Assembly (NCBI GenBank): GCA_024762475.1
Contig: JANTHJ010000004.1
Location: forward strand, 1-64,000
Direction of reading: 5' to 3'
From: Chromatiales bacterium
Lineage (GTDB): Bacteria; Pseudomonadota; Gammaproteobacteria; Chromatiales; Chromatiaceae
Length of the DNA: 64,000 bases
Below, piece by piece: positions 19,875-30,521 of this stretch. Below the pieces are notes generated by a model, which was not told the origin of the DNA, searched no databases, and was given only the letters and a program-made list of their open reading frames with translations. The translations under genes and the position numbers were made by a program. Position 1 is the stretch's first letter. Each line of letters begins with the position of its first letter.

Positions 19875-19889
19875 CTTCTTTCCCCTATT

Positions 19890-20318
19890 TCAAGTAATTT
19901 CGTGCGATGTCAGAGGGTAACCCCTGTCGCGATAGAAGCGATATCTGTCGCGGCTGGCCTCGCGCACGCCCGGTTCGTTATCGACACACTCGGCCAGGCG
20001 TTCGAAGCGCGCAAAGCAACCCGGCACCTCCCTGGCCAGGTTTATCAGTACGTCGTGCTCGCCGCTGGCGTGTTGGACATCTCCAATCAGGATCGGGTTC
20101 AGTACCGGATCCCCCTTTTCCACCCTGGCATGGGGTACAAAGCTGTCGTCGCTGAAGGTCCAGAGCAGACGGTCCAGATGCCTTGCCTCCTCTTCAGAGG
20201 GGACATGGACTACCACCCGGTGCCCGTTTCGGCGCGCCTTGTCGGCCACACGACAGGCCAGTTGATAGCGGTTTCCCCGTCCGGTTGGAGAAACGACATA
20301 AAAGTCGATTTTTGTCAT
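19890..20318 (-). CDS. holC: DNA polymerase III subunit chi
   Basis: MTKIDFYVVSPTGRGNRYQLACRVADKARRNGHRVVVHVPSEEEARHLDRLLWTFSDDSFVPH; next to pepA. Confidence 0.93.
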   Translation of the reverse strand: MTKIDFYVVSPTGRGNRYQLACRVADKARRNGHRVVVHVPSEEEARHLDRLLWTFSDDSFVPHARVEKGDPVLNPILIGDVQHASGEHDVLINLAREVPGCFARFERLAECVDNEPGVREASRDRYRFYRDRGYPLTSHEIT

Positions 20319-20383
20319 GGCTTACGGTCTGAAGTGATTGCGATTCCCGTATACCACTTGGTAATTTTGTTCATCCTATATGA

Positions 20384-21871
20384 CTAATCAATGACTTTGC
20401 AACGCTTCATGAGGAATTGTGTGAGCAGGGGAACGGGGCGTCCCGTAGCCCCTTTGTCGTTTCCCGAAACCCAGGCGGTGCCGGCGATATCCAGGTGTGC
20501 CCACTTGAAGTGTTTTGTGAAGCGCGAAAGAAAGCAGGCAGCGGTAATGGTGCCGGCGGATCGTCCTCCGATATTCGCCATATCGGCGAAATTGGAGTCG
20601 AGTTGCTTCTGGTAGTCGTCCCACAGGGGCAGTTGCCAGACCCGATCGTTCGCCGCTTCGCCGGCCCGGCCCAGCTCCTCGGCCAGATGGTCGTTGTTGG
20701 CCAACAGGCCACTGGCATGGTGGCCGAGGGCGACGATGCAGGCGCCCGTCAGGGTTGCGATGTCGATGACCGCGGCGGGCTCGAATCGCTCGGTGTAGGT
20801 GAGGGCGTCGCACAGGATCAGCCGACCTTCCGCGTCGGTGTTGAGTACCTCGATGGTCTGACCGGACATGCTGGTCACGATGTCGCCCGGCTTGTTGGCG
20901 TTGCCATCGGGCAGGTTCTCGGAGGACGGCACCACCCCCACCACATTGATGGGCAGTTCCAACTCCAGGCAGGCAGCGATGGTGCCGAATACGCTCGCCC
21001 CGCCGCACATGTCGTATTTCATCTCGTCCATGGCCTGCGCGGGCTTGATCGAGATGCCGCCGGCATCGAAGGTGAGGCCCTTGCCCACCAGTGCGACCGG
21101 TTTGCTGCCGGGCTTGCCGCCCTTGTATTCCATGACTATCAATTTGGCGGGCTGGGAGCTGCCGCGCGAGACCGACAGCAGCGCCCCCATGCCGAGCTTT
21201 TCCATATCCTTCTCTTCGAGCACCGTGACCTTGAGGCGGCGCTTGCCCCGGGCGAGCCTGCGCGCCTGTTCAGCCAGATAGGTCGGGGTGCACACGTTGC
21301 CGGGCAGGTTGCCCAGGTCCTTTGCCAGCTGGCTGCCATTGGCGATGGCGAGGCCGTGGCCACAGGCCTTTTGCATACGCTTGAGGTGGCGCCGGTCGTG
21401 GGTGATGAAGGTCGCCTGGGTGAGTGGGCGGCGCGGTTCCTTCGCTTCGCTCTTGCACTGGTCGAACCGATAGATCGCCGACTCTGCCGCGATGATTGCT
21501 TCGCGGACCATGTGGTAGCTGTCCCCGGTGTCGGGGAGGGCGATGGCCAGTCTGCCCACATTGGCCTCTTGCAGTAGCTTGATCGCCTTCCCCATCGCCT
21601 CGCCATAGCTGCGCGCGGTGAGATCCCGTTGTTTGCCCAGGCCGAGTAGCAGCAGGCGTCCGGCGGCCAGGCCCTCGACGGTATACAGCATCAGTGTCTC
21701 GCCGCACCGGCCCTGGAAGTCCCCCTTCTTCAGGATCCGGCGCAGTGCGCCACTGCTTGCTTCATCGAGCGCGTCCAGGTTGTGGTCTCCCCGATTGCGC
21801 TCGAAGATGCCTACCACCAGGCAGGGGGTCTTCACAGTCTGGGGTTGGGCATGCTTGCTGTCGTATTTCAT
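20384..21871 (-). CDS. pepA: Leucyl aminopeptidase
   Basis: VGKGLTFDAGGISIKPAQAMDEMKYDMCGGASV...NTDAEGRLILCDALTY. Confidence 0.97.
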   Translation of the reverse strand: MKYDSKHAQPQTVKTPCLVVGIFERNRGDHNLDALDEASSGALRRILKKGDFQGRCGETLMLYTVEGLAAGRLLLLGLGKQRDLTARSYGEAMGKAIKLLQEANVGRLAIALPDTGDSYHMVREAIIAAESAIYRFDQCKSEAKEPRRPLTQATFITHDRRHLKRMQKACGHGLAIANGSQLAKDLGNLPGNVCTPTYLAEQARRLARGKRRLKVTVLEEKDMEKLGMGALLSVSRGSSQPAKLIVMEYKGGKPGSKPVALVGKGLTFDAGGISIKPAQAMDEMKYDMCGGASVFGTIAACLELELPINVVGVVPSSENLPDGNANKPGDIVTSMSGQTIEVLNTDAEGRLILCDALTYTERFEPAAVIDIATLTGACIVALGHHASGLLANNDHLAEELGRAGEAANDRVWQLPLWDDYQKQLDSNFADMANIGGRSAGTITAACFLSRFTKHFKWAHLDIAGTAWVSGNDKGATGRPVPLLTQFLMKRCKVID

Positions 21872-22030
21872 GGTGTCCTCACTGCCAGTAGGGGGTGGCC
21901 CGTCCCCGCGCGATCTATCCGCGGGCCTGCGGGGCCGGTATTTGCTAGCATCTGGGGCGCCGGTCGGGGGCGCCCTCGGTCCGGCGGCAGTGTAGCAATT
22001 TGGCGGTGCCTGCGGGGAGGTCGGAGTCCT

Positions 22031-23143
22031 TTGGCGATCATCGATCGATTATTGATGCGCGAGGTGTTGAAGACACTCGCGGTGATACTGGTGATTCTGT
22101 TGCTGGTGCTGTTGGCCAGTCATTTCGTCAAGCTGCTCGGCAAGGCGGCGGCCGGATCCCTGAGTCCGAATGTGGTGCTGGTACTGCTGGGCCTGCAGGC
22201 AGTCAAGGTGCTCGGCATTCTGTTGCCCCCGGCAGTCTTTTTCTCCCTGCTGTGGGTGCTGGGGAACATGTACCGTGATGGGGAGATGGTCGCACTGCAG
22301 GCGACCGGGGTTGGGCCTGCCCGGATCTACGCCGCGGTGATGTGGGTGGCGATTCCCCTGGCGATCTTCGCTGCCGTGCTGACACTGCAGGGGCTGCCCT
22401 GGGCGAATGCCAGTATCGAACGGATCAAACTGGCGCAACGCGACATGCTGGACATCGGCGGCATCCGCCCGGGCCGCTTCAATGCCTTCGACAAGGGGCG
22501 GTTGGTGGTCTTCACCGGCGGTGCCTCTGAAGACGGAAGACGACTCAAGGATCTGTTCGTGCAGGATCGGCAACAGGGGCGCTCGGGCATCGTGGTTGCG
22601 CAGGAGGCCTACCAGGTAACCGATAAGGATAGCGGTGACCGCTTCGTGATCCTGGTCAACGGCAGGCGCTACGAGGGGGTGCCGGGGCAAGCCGATTACG
22701 CGATAGCCCGGTTCGGCGAGTATGCCCTGCGCCTGCCGCGTCTCGACCTGGGCAGCCGCCGTCTGCGCGTGGGCGCGCGTTCGACCCGCACGCTCTGGCA
22801 GGAGGACGACCTCCCGGCGCGGGCCGAGCTGCAGTTCCGGTTCTCGGTGCCCACCGCAGTCCTGGTGTTTGCGTTGCTTGCGGTACCTCTCGCGCGCACT
22901 CGGGTGCGGGGTGATGTGTACGGCCGGATCGGGATGGCGATCCTGGTGTATTTCGTGTTCCTGAATCTGCAGCGATTGGCCGAGCGCTGGATGGAGCTGG
23001 GGACGTTACCTGCCTGGATGGGGATGTGGTGGGTGTCGCTGGTGATGGTATTGGTGGCCGGGCTGATCTGGCTGGCCGATTCCTTCTGGCTCGCCGGGCG
23101 GCTGCGGCGCTGGCGGGGGCGGCACGCGGTGGGAGTGCACTGA
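22031..23143 (+). CDS. lptF: LPS export permease LptF (TTG start proposed)
   Basis: (M)AIIDRLLMREVLKTLAVILVILLLVLLASHFVKLLGKAAAG...; followed by lptG with an overlapping start. Confidence 0.9.
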   Translation: MAIIDRLLMREVLKTLAVILVILLLVLLASHFVKLLGKAAAGSLSPNVVLVLLGLQAVKVLGILLPPAVFFSLLWVLGNMYRDGEMVALQATGVGPARIYAAVMWVAIPLAIFAAVLTLQGLPWANASIERIKLAQRDMLDIGGIRPGRFNAFDKGRLVVFTGGASEDGRRLKDLFVQDRQQGRSGIVVAQEAYQVTDKDSGDRFVILVNGRRYEGVPGQADYAIARFGEYALRLPRLDLGSRRLRVGARSTRTLWQEDDLPARAELQFRFSVPTAVLVFALLAVPLARTRVRGDVYGRIGMAILVYFVFLNLQRLAERWMELGTLPAWMGMWWVSLVMVLVAGLIWLADSFWLAGRLRRWRGRHAVGVH

Positions 23144-24210
23144 TGTTCAATCGGCTGGAGCGTTACATCGGCTGGACCATCGTCAAGGCGACCACGCTCA
23201 CTATTCTGGTACTGGTGATCCTGCTGACCTTCATCAACCTGGTCGATGAGCTCGATCAGGTCAGCCGTGCCAACTACCGCACCATCGATGCCATCGCGGT
23301 GGCGCTGCTGGGCTCACCACGCTACCTGTTCGAGGTATTCCCGGTCTCGGCGCTGCTCGGGAGTTTGCTCGGTCTCGGTGGGTTGGCGTCGCACAGCGAG
23401 CTGGTGGCAATGCGCGCCGCCGGCTTTTCGTTGCGGGACATCATGCTGGCGGTGCTCAAGGTGGGACTGGTCATGATGCTGGGGGTGATGCTGTTCAGCG
23501 AACTGGTCGCCCCGCCTGCCGAACAGGCGGCCCAGTCGCTGCGTGCCGAACGGTTGCTGGGGCACCAGGCCCTGAGCAGCCCCTATGGCTTCTGGGCGCG
23601 CGACGGCAGCGCGTACGTCAGTATTGGTGATCTGGGCGATGGCCGGACGCCCCGCAATATCTCGATCTACGAGTTCGACGAGACGAATCGTCTGCGCCTC
23701 GCCACCCATGCCGATCGGGCGGAGTATCGGGAAGGGCACTGGGTGCTGCAGCAGCTCGCTCAAAGCGAATTCGAGCAAGGGCGGGTGCGTACGCGGTCAT
23801 TGCCCGAGGCGAGATGGGACTCGCTGCTCGATCCGGCGCTGCTGGCGAAGGTGGTGATCCGCCCGACCATGCTGCCGATCTGGGAGCTGTCCGAGTACAT
23901 CGATTTTCTGCGCCGCAATGCACAGTCCGCGATCGATTATCAGGTGGCCTTCTGGCTGAAGGTGGTCAATCCCTTTGCCACCCTGGCCATGCTGTTCCTG
24001 GCGGTGCCCTTCGTGTTGGGTGCAGGGCGTAGTGCCGGCACCGGACAGCGGGTATTCCTGGGGGCGGTGGTCGGTGCGGTCTTCTTCCTGTTGACCCGTG
24101 CCTTTTCCTACGTCGCGGTGGTATATCAGATCAATCCCGCCTTCACCGTGGCCTTTCCGGCGTTGATCTTTTTTGCCCTGGCGGTGGCGATGCTGCGCCG
24201 GGTGCACTGA
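23143..24210 (+). CDS. lptG: LPS export permease LptG
   Basis: MFNRLERYIGWTIVKATTLTILVLVILLTFINLVDELDQV... Confidence 0.93.
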   Translation: MFNRLERYIGWTIVKATTLTILVLVILLTFINLVDELDQVSRANYRTIDAIAVALLGSPRYLFEVFPVSALLGSLLGLGGLASHSELVAMRAAGFSLRDIMLAVLKVGLVMMLGVMLFSELVAPPAEQAAQSLRAERLLGHQALSSPYGFWARDGSAYVSIGDLGDGRTPRNISIYEFDETNRLRLATHADRAEYREGHWVLQQLAQSEFEQGRVRTRSLPEARWDSLLDPALLAKVVIRPTMLPIWELSEYIDFLRRNAQSAIDYQVAFWLKVVNPFATLAMLFLAVPFVLGAGRSAGTGQRVFLGAVVGAVFFLLTRAFSYVAVVYQINPAFTVAFPALIFFALAVAMLRRVH

Positions 24211-24220
24211 ACGGGCGGGC

Positions 24221-24664
24221 TCAGTCGCGTGCCGTGAGCACCACGAAGGTGCCGGAAAGACGATCGTGCCAGGCGGCCTTGTCCGGGTCGAAGAGGATCC
24301 ACCAGTATCCAAGCCCGAATGCCAGACACGAGAGGACGGCGGCGGCACAGCGCAGCAGTGCCTGGCGCAGGGTCACCGGCCCGGCGTCGGCGGATACCAG
24401 GCGCAGCCGCCAGGCGCGCATGCCGAGGGTTTGTCCGCCGTGGGTCCAGAACCAGCTGTAGAAGGCGACGGGGGCGGCGACCAGGTAGACCTGCAGGAGC
24501 CAGTGCGAGCCCTGGCCCGGTGTGCCTCCCAGGGCACTGCGGATCGCGGCGTCGGCGGTGGCGCCGAGGAGCCACAGCGCGGCGATCAGCCAGGCATCGT
24601 AGAAAATGGCCGCGAGGCGGCGCAGAAGGCCAGGGTGGAGGGCCTGCTGGAGAATGTCAGACAT
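24221..24664 (-). CDS. RDD family membrane protein
   Basis: GLLRRLAAIFYDAWLIAALWLLG...GGQTLGMRAWRLRLV. Confidence 0.87.
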   Translation of the reverse strand: MSDILQQALHPGLLRRLAAIFYDAWLIAALWLLGATADAAIRSALGGTPGQGSHWLLQVYLVAAPVAFYSWFWTHGGQTLGMRAWRLRLVSADAGPVTLRQALLRCAAAVLSCLAFGLGYWWILFDPDKAAWHDRLSGTFVVLTARD

Positions 24665-24903
24665 GGCAGTGCTCAGGGTTTATACCAAGGCAGGAAGGGG
24701 GTGATCCGAATTGGAATATTCGACCATTCTCGCATACTGACGACCACACGCAGAAGCTGCGGGGCGACCCGCCGCGCTATCCCGGGGATGGAAAGCAAAC
24801 CGTGGCATGGGGGTGCCGCCCAACCCGTTGATTTCCGGTCTCCAGTAATGACCAGGGGCCCAAAAAGAGGCGCCGGTGGAGACGACCGATGGAGAGGATG
24901 AGA

Positions 24904-25254
24904 ATGGATAAACGCAAGCGACCCCGACACGCCACCCGGCTGCACGCCGTGGTGGTCTGCCCGCGATTCGGCCTGTTCCGCGGTTCAGTCGAAAATCTCA
25001 GCAATGACGGGCTCTATGTCCGTACTCACAACGTCAACATGTGTATCGATGTGCCGATCACCTTGACCCTGCAGCCGGCCGACGATCCCACCGCCCGGGG
25101 CTGTGAGGTCAATGGCGTGGTGGTTCACCAGGATGCCGGTGGATTCGGCGTCCGGTTCTCCGACATGGATGCGGACTGCCTGGCGCGGGTGGCGCAGCTG
25201 CTCGCTCAGAGTCAGCCTGCGGCGGTCGTCGCACGCGAGTGTTTCGCCACCTGA
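24904..25254 (+). CDS. PilZ domain protein
   Basis: MDKRKRPRHATRLHAVV...GSVENLSNDGLYVRT...DAGGFGVRF. Confidence 0.8.
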   Translation: MDKRKRPRHATRLHAVVVCPRFGLFRGSVENLSNDGLYVRTHNVNMCIDVPITLTLQPADDPTARGCEVNGVVVHQDAGGFGVRFSDMDADCLARVAQLLAQSQPAAVVARECFAT

Positions 25255-25348
25255 GAGGCCTTTGTAGTCCAGCGGGTGCAGGCCCGGGCTCTTTCTCCAG
25301 GGCCTGCCTGCCGGTGAACGATCCGTCCGGTCTGCTGGTCATGCGATA

Positions 25349-27928
25349 ATGTGGCGCATGTCGGCCAAGCAGAAATCTTCGTGGCGCTCATGGTGGCGGC
25401 AGGTTCCCCTGCCTGCGGCCGCGCTCGTGATCGGACTGCTTGCCGGGTTCCTCGCCTGGGTCGCCATCGATCGGCAGCAGAGCGCGGCGTTGAGCGCGAT
25501 TTTCGAGAAGGTGTTGGAGAATCAGCTCCATCAGGTGGCCCGTGAATCGTTGATCCGCTTCGATCAGCATCGCCGCAGCTATACCTACCTGGCACGCCTG
25601 CTGGCCAACCATCGGCGGATGGCGGCCTACCTGGAAATCACCATCTGGCCCGACGACGGTTCCGAGTATCACATCTACCATGGTCGCCGGCCCCCTTGGG
25701 TGCCACGCGAACGCATCATCCCCGGAGTGGCGCAACCCAGCCACATGCTGTTGACCGACGATCACGGCAGGGTGCGGGAAACCTACTATGTCACCGACGA
25801 TCCGCTCCCGGCCTCATTGCGCGATGACCCGGCCCTGCAGATGGCGGTGAGCCGCCAGCATGCGCTGCTGACCCTGATCGATGACGAGCCTTTCCTGGTG
25901 GTCGCCGAACCGGTGCAGGACGACCAGCATGACGCCATGGGATCGCTGGTGTTGCTGGTGCCCCTCGACAGCACCTTCATGGCGGCGGCTCAGCAGTCGG
26001 TGGCTTCGCGGCAGAATATCACCGCCCTGATGGATGCCGATGCCCAGGTCGTGCTGTCCAGCAGCAATCCGCTGGAGATCGAGGTCGGTACGCGGATAGA
26101 GGATCTGCGGGACCAGTATGTACTGACGACTCAGTCCTTTTCCGACTATGACGACTCCGATCTCAACATGCTGTTTGCGACCCTGGTGCCGCGCGCCCTG
26201 TATCGCCAGACCGGCCAGGCGATCCTGGATCTGCAGCGCCAGCAGCGCGCGATTGGTGCGGCGGTCATCGTGGGCATCTTCGTGCTGCTGTTCGTCCTGC
26301 TCTCTGCGCGTATCAACCGTTCCCTGCGGCGCCTGCAGGACTTTGCCCGGCGTGCGATGGGTGAGCCGCTGGCGCCATTGGAGCCTTCGGGAAACCGTCT
26401 GATCCAACTGGAGGACCGGATCCATGACGTGATCGAGCTGGTGCTCCGGGCACGCGACGAGACCCGGCATCGCCATGAGCGGGAATTGCGCCAGTTGGAG
26501 GCGTTGCGGATCGGGGTTATGGAGGCATCGGTCGACAGTATCGTTACGGTCGACGCCGAGGGCAAAATCATCGACTTCAACCCGACCGCGCAAAAGGTGT
26601 TCAGTCGCAGCCTCGAGCAGGCTGCCGGAAAGTCGCTGTCTGGACTGGTGTTCGACGAGCCCTCGGGGCAGTTCTTCGACTGCCTGATCGCGCGCCTTGG
26701 CAACTCCGCGGACCAGCCCCGCTCGCCGGTACAGGTCGAACTGACCACGCTGGATGGGGAGGGGGAACGTCATGCCATGGAGGTGGTGATCAAGCCGATC
26801 GAACTGGATCAGCGTCTGCTGTTCACGGTCTATCTGCGCGACATCGAGGAGCGCAAGCAGCGCGAGGCCGAGATCCGTGCCCTGGCGGCCTTCCCCGAGG
26901 AAAGCCCGAACCCGATACTGCGGGTCAACCGTCGCGGTGTGATCACCTATGCCAATGCCCCCAGCCAGCCCTTGCTCGACTACTGGCAGTGTCGACCGCT
27001 CCAGACGTTGCCCATCTACTGGCGGGACCAGGTCGAATTCGTGCTGGCCAGCGGCCGGACGCAGGAAGTCGAGGTCGCCAGCGACGACGGCCTGTTTTCC
27101 CTGCTCATGGTGCCAGTGCAGGATCTGGACTATGTGAATATCTATGCGCGTGACATCACCGCGCAACGCCGCGCGGAGGATGCCCTGCAACAACGCCAGG
27201 ACGAGCTGGTGCATGTGGCCCGTCTCAGCACCATGGGGGAGATGTCCACCGGCATCGCCCACGAACTCAATCAACCCTTGTCGGCCATCGCCAATTTCGC
27301 CAATGGCTGTGCGCGCAGGCTGCGCCTGGACATCGGTGGCAAGGACGAGCTGCTCAATGCGCTGGCGCAGATCTCCACGCAGGCAGGGCGGGCCGCAGAG
27401 ATCATCAAGCGGCTGCGCAACCTGGTGACCCGACAGCACCGGGTTCGCGAAGAAGTGGAGCTGAATCAATTGGTGTCGGAGACCTGTGCGTTACTTGCGC
27501 ACGACCTGCGCAAGCAGCAGGTGGCAGTGGAGAAGCGCTTTGCAACCCGCGAACTCATCGTTCGGGCCGACACGGTGCAGATCGAGCAGGCCCTGATCAA
27601 CCTGATCCGCAATGCCCTCGATGCGATGCGGGGGATGTCGCCGCTGGAAGGGCGTCTGATCATCAGCACCGGCGTGTCCGACCAGGGTATGGCCAGCATA
27701 TCGGTGAGCGACAGCGGGGCGGGGATCCATCCCACCGATATGGAGCATCTGTTCGATGCCTTCTTTACCACCAAGGAGACGGGCATGGGCATGGGGCTGG
27801 CGATCACCCAGACGATCATCGACGACCATCATGGTAAGATCCATGCCGAATCCTGGCCCGGAAAGGGCAGCACCTTCACCATCGAACTTCCCCTGCACGT
27901 GGAAACGCCGGAGAGTCTCGCTTCATGA
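25349..27928 (+). CDS. PAS-containing sensor histidine kinase
   Basis: Two TM regions with extracytoplasmic domain, PAS domains, HisKA (IAHELNQPLSAIANFANGC), HATPase (ALINLIRNALDAM; MGMGLAITQTIIDDHHG). Confidence 0.92.
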   Translation: MWRMSAKQKSSWRSWWRQVPLPAAALVIGLLAGFLAWVAIDRQQSAALSAIFEKVLENQLHQVARESLIRFDQHRRSYTYLARLLANHRRMAAYLEITIWPDDGSEYHIYHGRRPPWVPRERIIPGVAQPSHMLLTDDHGRVRETYYVTDDPLPASLRDDPALQMAVSRQHALLTLIDDEPFLVVAEPVQDDQHDAMGSLVLLVPLDSTFMAAAQQSVASRQNITALMDADAQVVLSSSNPLEIEVGTRIEDLRDQYVLTTQSFSDYDDSDLNMLFATLVPRALYRQTGQAILDLQRQQRAIGAAVIVGIFVLLFVLLSARINRSLRRLQDFARRAMGEPLAPLEPSGNRLIQLEDRIHDVIELVLRARDETRHRHERELRQLEALRIGVMEASVDSIVTVDAEGKIIDFNPTAQKVFSRSLEQAAGKSLSGLVFDEPSGQFFDCLIARLGNSADQPRSPVQVELTTLDGEGERHAMEVVIKPIELDQRLLFTVYLRDIEERKQREAEIRALAAFPEESPNPILRVNRRGVITYANAPSQPLLDYWQCRPLQTLPIYWRDQVEFVLASGRTQEVEVASDDGLFSLLMVPVQDLDYVNIYARDITAQRRAEDALQQRQDELVHVARLSTMGEMSTGIAHELNQPLSAIANFANGCARRLRLDIGGKDELLNALAQISTQAGRAAEIIKRLRNLVTRQHRVREEVELNQLVSETCALLAHDLRKQQVAVEKRFATRELIVRADTVQIEQALINLIRNALDAMRGMSPLEGRLIISTGVSDQGMASISVSDSGAGIHPTDMEHLFDAFFTTKETGMGMGLAITQTIIDDHHGKIHAESWPGKGSTFTIELPLHVETPESLAS

Positions 27929-28560
27929 TGGGCGACAACAAGCGGAGTGAACCGGTCGTCTGGGTCGTCGACGACGACGAGGCGATGCGCAGTTCCCTTA
28001 AATGGCTGATCGAATCGGTTGGCATGCGAGTCGAGAGTTTCGACTCGGCGGATGGATTTCTGCAGAGTCACTATCCCGGACGCTTCGGCTGCCTGCTACT
28101 GGATGTGCGTATGCCGGGCATGAGCGGCCTGGAGTTGCTCGAACACCTCCGCGAACAGCAGATGCTGCCGCCGACCATCATTATCACGGGTCATGGGGAT
28201 GTCCCCATGGCCGTGCGGGCCCTCAAGACCGGCGCCCTGGATTTCATCGAGAAACCCTTCAACGACGAGACTCTGCTGGATTCGATTCGGCATGCCCTGG
28301 CATTGGAGGAGCAGCGCCGGGTCACCAGCGCCCAGGTGGCCGAGTATGCCGAGCGGGTGGAACATCTCACGCCGCGGGAGCTGGAGGTGATGAAGATGGT
28401 CACCGACGGTCGCTCCAACAAGGAGATCGCCAATACCCTGGGCGTCTCGGCCAAGACCATCGAGGCCCATCGTGCGCGCGTGATGGAAAAGATGCACGCC
28501 GGCTCGCTGGCGGAGCTCGTGCGCATGGCCATTGCCGTGGAGCAGCGGCGCACGCTGTAA
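27925..28560 (+). CDS. FixJ-type response regulator (REC + LuxR HTH)
   Basis: VWVVDDDEAMRSSLKWLIES...LLLDVRMPGMSGLELL...LTPRELEVMKMVTDGRSNKEIANTLGVSAKTIEAHRARVMEKM; ATGA overlap with the kinase. Confidence 0.93.
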   Translation: MMGDNKRSEPVVWVVDDDEAMRSSLKWLIESVGMRVESFDSADGFLQSHYPGRFGCLLLDVRMPGMSGLELLEHLREQQMLPPTIIITGHGDVPMAVRALKTGALDFIEKPFNDETLLDSIRHALALEEQRRVTSAQVAEYAERVEHLTPRELEVMKMVTDGRSNKEIANTLGVSAKTIEAHRARVMEKMHAGSLAELVRMAIAVEQRRTL

Positions 28561-28691
28561 AGCGGAAAACCTCTCTCTATAACCGCAAAGGACGCGAAGG
28601 ACCGCAAAGAGCAGAAAGGCGACGGCAGATCAGCAGGATGCCCTCTTCCTGGTCCCCTTTCGGCGATTTCACGTGGGATGCGGTTGAGTCC

Positions 28692-28819
28692 CGTAGCCTG
28701 GATGCAGCGAAGCGGAATCCGGGAACCAATCGCGGCAGGGAGGGCGCGGACTGCGAGGCGCGTGCCTGCCCGTTCCACCATCCCGGATTGCGGCCTGCGG
28801 CCTCCATCCAGGCTACGCC
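28692..28819. repeat. Dispersed inverted repeat (cgtagcctggatgcagc ... ggcctccatccaggctacg)
   Basis: Inverted arms; related to 833-930 and 55873-55958. Confidence 0.65.
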
Positions 28820-28874
28820 CCTACCTGTCTAGGTACCGTTTCTGGTGCGGTTTGCAGAGCTCACTGCACCCTAG

Positions 28875-29074
28875 GGAAGTTCTGATCAATTCGTCACACG
28901 CCATCTTGCGGCGCAAAATCGCCCATTTCTGCGTTGCGGATCTTCGCAATAGGCCGGCTACAAGGTGAATCGCGAAGCGAGAGAAGGTCCCCTGGGGGAT
29001 TACGTGCGATCCGCGCCTTGAACTGGACGATTTTTCACCACAATCTGCTCGCGCCAGAATTAATCAGAGCTTCC
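28875..29074. mobile_element. MITE-like family 1, copy 2 (200 bp) with CTAG target duplication
   Basis: Ends ggaagttctgatcaattc and gaattaatcagagcttcc; flanked by CTAG at 28871-28874 and 29075-29078. Confidence 0.88.
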
Positions 29075-29105
29075 CTAGGATCGGTGCACGTCGTAGGATG
29101 CGGGT

Positions 29106-30521
29106 CTACAGCGGCTGCAGCTCGGGGATCGGGCTGTCGTTCTTCGCGTCCACCTTGTGGTACAGATCGTAGAGCGCGGCCTGCAGGGCCTCTTCCATGA
29201 CCGGGTGGTAGAAGGGCTTCTGCAGCAGCTGACCCACGGTCAGTCCCTCATCGATGGACCAGTTCAGCAGGTGGGCCAGGTGCTCGCCGCGTACGCAGAT
29301 CATCTCGCCACCCAGCATGCGGCCGGTTGCCTTTTCGGCATAGACCCGGATCAGGCCCTTGTTGTTGGCCAGGATCAGCGCGCGGCCCACCGGCGGAATG
29401 CCCATCTGGCCGATGGCCGTGGTCTCCGGATCGAGCTGGTCGAAGCGCATGCCCACCTGCACGATATTGGGATCGGAGAAGATGATGTTCAGCGGCGTCT
29501 TGCGGCGAAAGGCGCTATTGCTGCCGGTGGCGGCGTTGTGTCCGGCGATGCGGCCCTCGTCACCCGCCTCGTGCAACAGCGGCCGTTCGGCATCGGCATC
29601 GCCGGCGATATAGATCGGCAGGTTCTCGACCTGCATGGTGTTGCGGTTGTAGGTCGGCATGCCGCGTTCATCCAGGTGGACGCCGGCCGCCTCCAGATTG
29701 AGCCGATCGAGATTGGGGCGGCGCCCGAGGCTGGCAAAGACCTTGTCCACGACCACGCTGTTCTCGCCTGCGCTGACGCGGATTCGCCCGTCGGCGGTGC
29801 GTTCCAGCTCGGCGCCCTGTCCCAGCCAGATCGGGAACTCCTTGCCGATGATATCGATGGCCTGCTTTGCCACCTCCGGATCACTGATCCCGCCGATGGT
29901 GCCGGCCATGTCGATGCCGGTCACCTCCACCCCCAGCCTCGCCATGGCCTGGCCGAGCTCGAGTCCGATGACCCCCAGACCGACCACTGCGCAGGACCCG
30001 GGCAGTGTTTCCTGCTCGAAGAAGTTGTCGGTGGTAAGGATGTCGTCGCCGAAGGACTGCCAGGCCTCCGGAACGATGGGGCGGGATCCGGTTGCGATCA
30101 CCACGGCCTTGGCGTGGATGCGCTGCCCATCGTCGGTCTCCAGCACGCCCGCTTCGACGAAATGGGCATAGTGCTCGATCAGCAGTCCTTCGGGAAAGTG
30201 GTCAGAGCTGTTGGACAGCACCCGGTCGACGAAGGTGTCGCGCAGATCGCGCACGTATTCCATCCCCTCTTCCTGGTCGAGCCGGAGTTGGTCGCCCCCC
30301 TCGATGCCGAAGCGCGGATAGAGTTCGCGGCGATGGAAGTCCTCGGCCAGCTGGATAATGGCCTTGGAGGGCATACAACCCACCCGCGCGCAGGTCGTAC
30401 CGAGCTCGCCGCCGTCGATGGCGACGACCGACTTTCCGGTGGGGCGAACCTTGCCCAGGGCATAGAGCCCGGCGCTGCCCAGGCCGATGATGGCGACATC
30501 CACACTGCGTTCTTCGGACAC
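29106..30521 (-). CDS. Dihydrolipoyl dehydrogenase family flavoprotein
   Basis: VDVAIIGLGSAGLYAL...GGELGTTCARVGCMPSKAIIQLAED (redox CxxxxC); HPVMEEALQ C-terminal motif. Confidence 0.88.
   Translation of the reverse strand: MSEERSVDVAIIGLGSAGLYALGKVRPTGKSVVAIDGGELGTTCARVGCMPSKAIIQLAEDFHRRELYPRFGIEGGDQLRLDQEEGMEYVRDLRDTFVDRVLSNSSDHFPEGLLIEHYAHFVEAGVLETDDGQRIHAKAVVIATGSRPIVPEAWQSFGDDILTTDNFFEQETLPGSCAVVGLGVIGLELGQAMARLGVEVTGIDMAGTIGGISDPEVAKQAIDIIGKEFPIWLGQGAELERTADGRIRVSAGENSVVVDKVFASLGRRPNLDRLNLEAAGVHLDERGMPTYNRNTMQVENLPIYIAGDADAERPLLHEAGDEGRIAGHNAATGSNSAFRRKTPLNIIFSDPNIVQVGMRFDQLDPETTAIGQMGIPPVGRALILANNKGLIRVYAEKATGRMLGGEMICVRGEHLAHLLNWSIDEGLTVGQLLQKPFYHPVMEEALQAALYDLYHKVDAKNDSPIPELQPL

Noticed and set aside
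24700-24900. Possible c-di-GMP riboswitch upstream of the PilZ gene
   Set aside because: Contains ggaaagcaaacc-like text but lacks the GGGACGCAAAGCC core and tetraloop-receptor pattern.
28565-28615. ataaccgcaaaggacgcgaaggaccgcaaagag as a CRISPR-like or tandem array
   Set aside because: Only two short imperfect units and no spacers.
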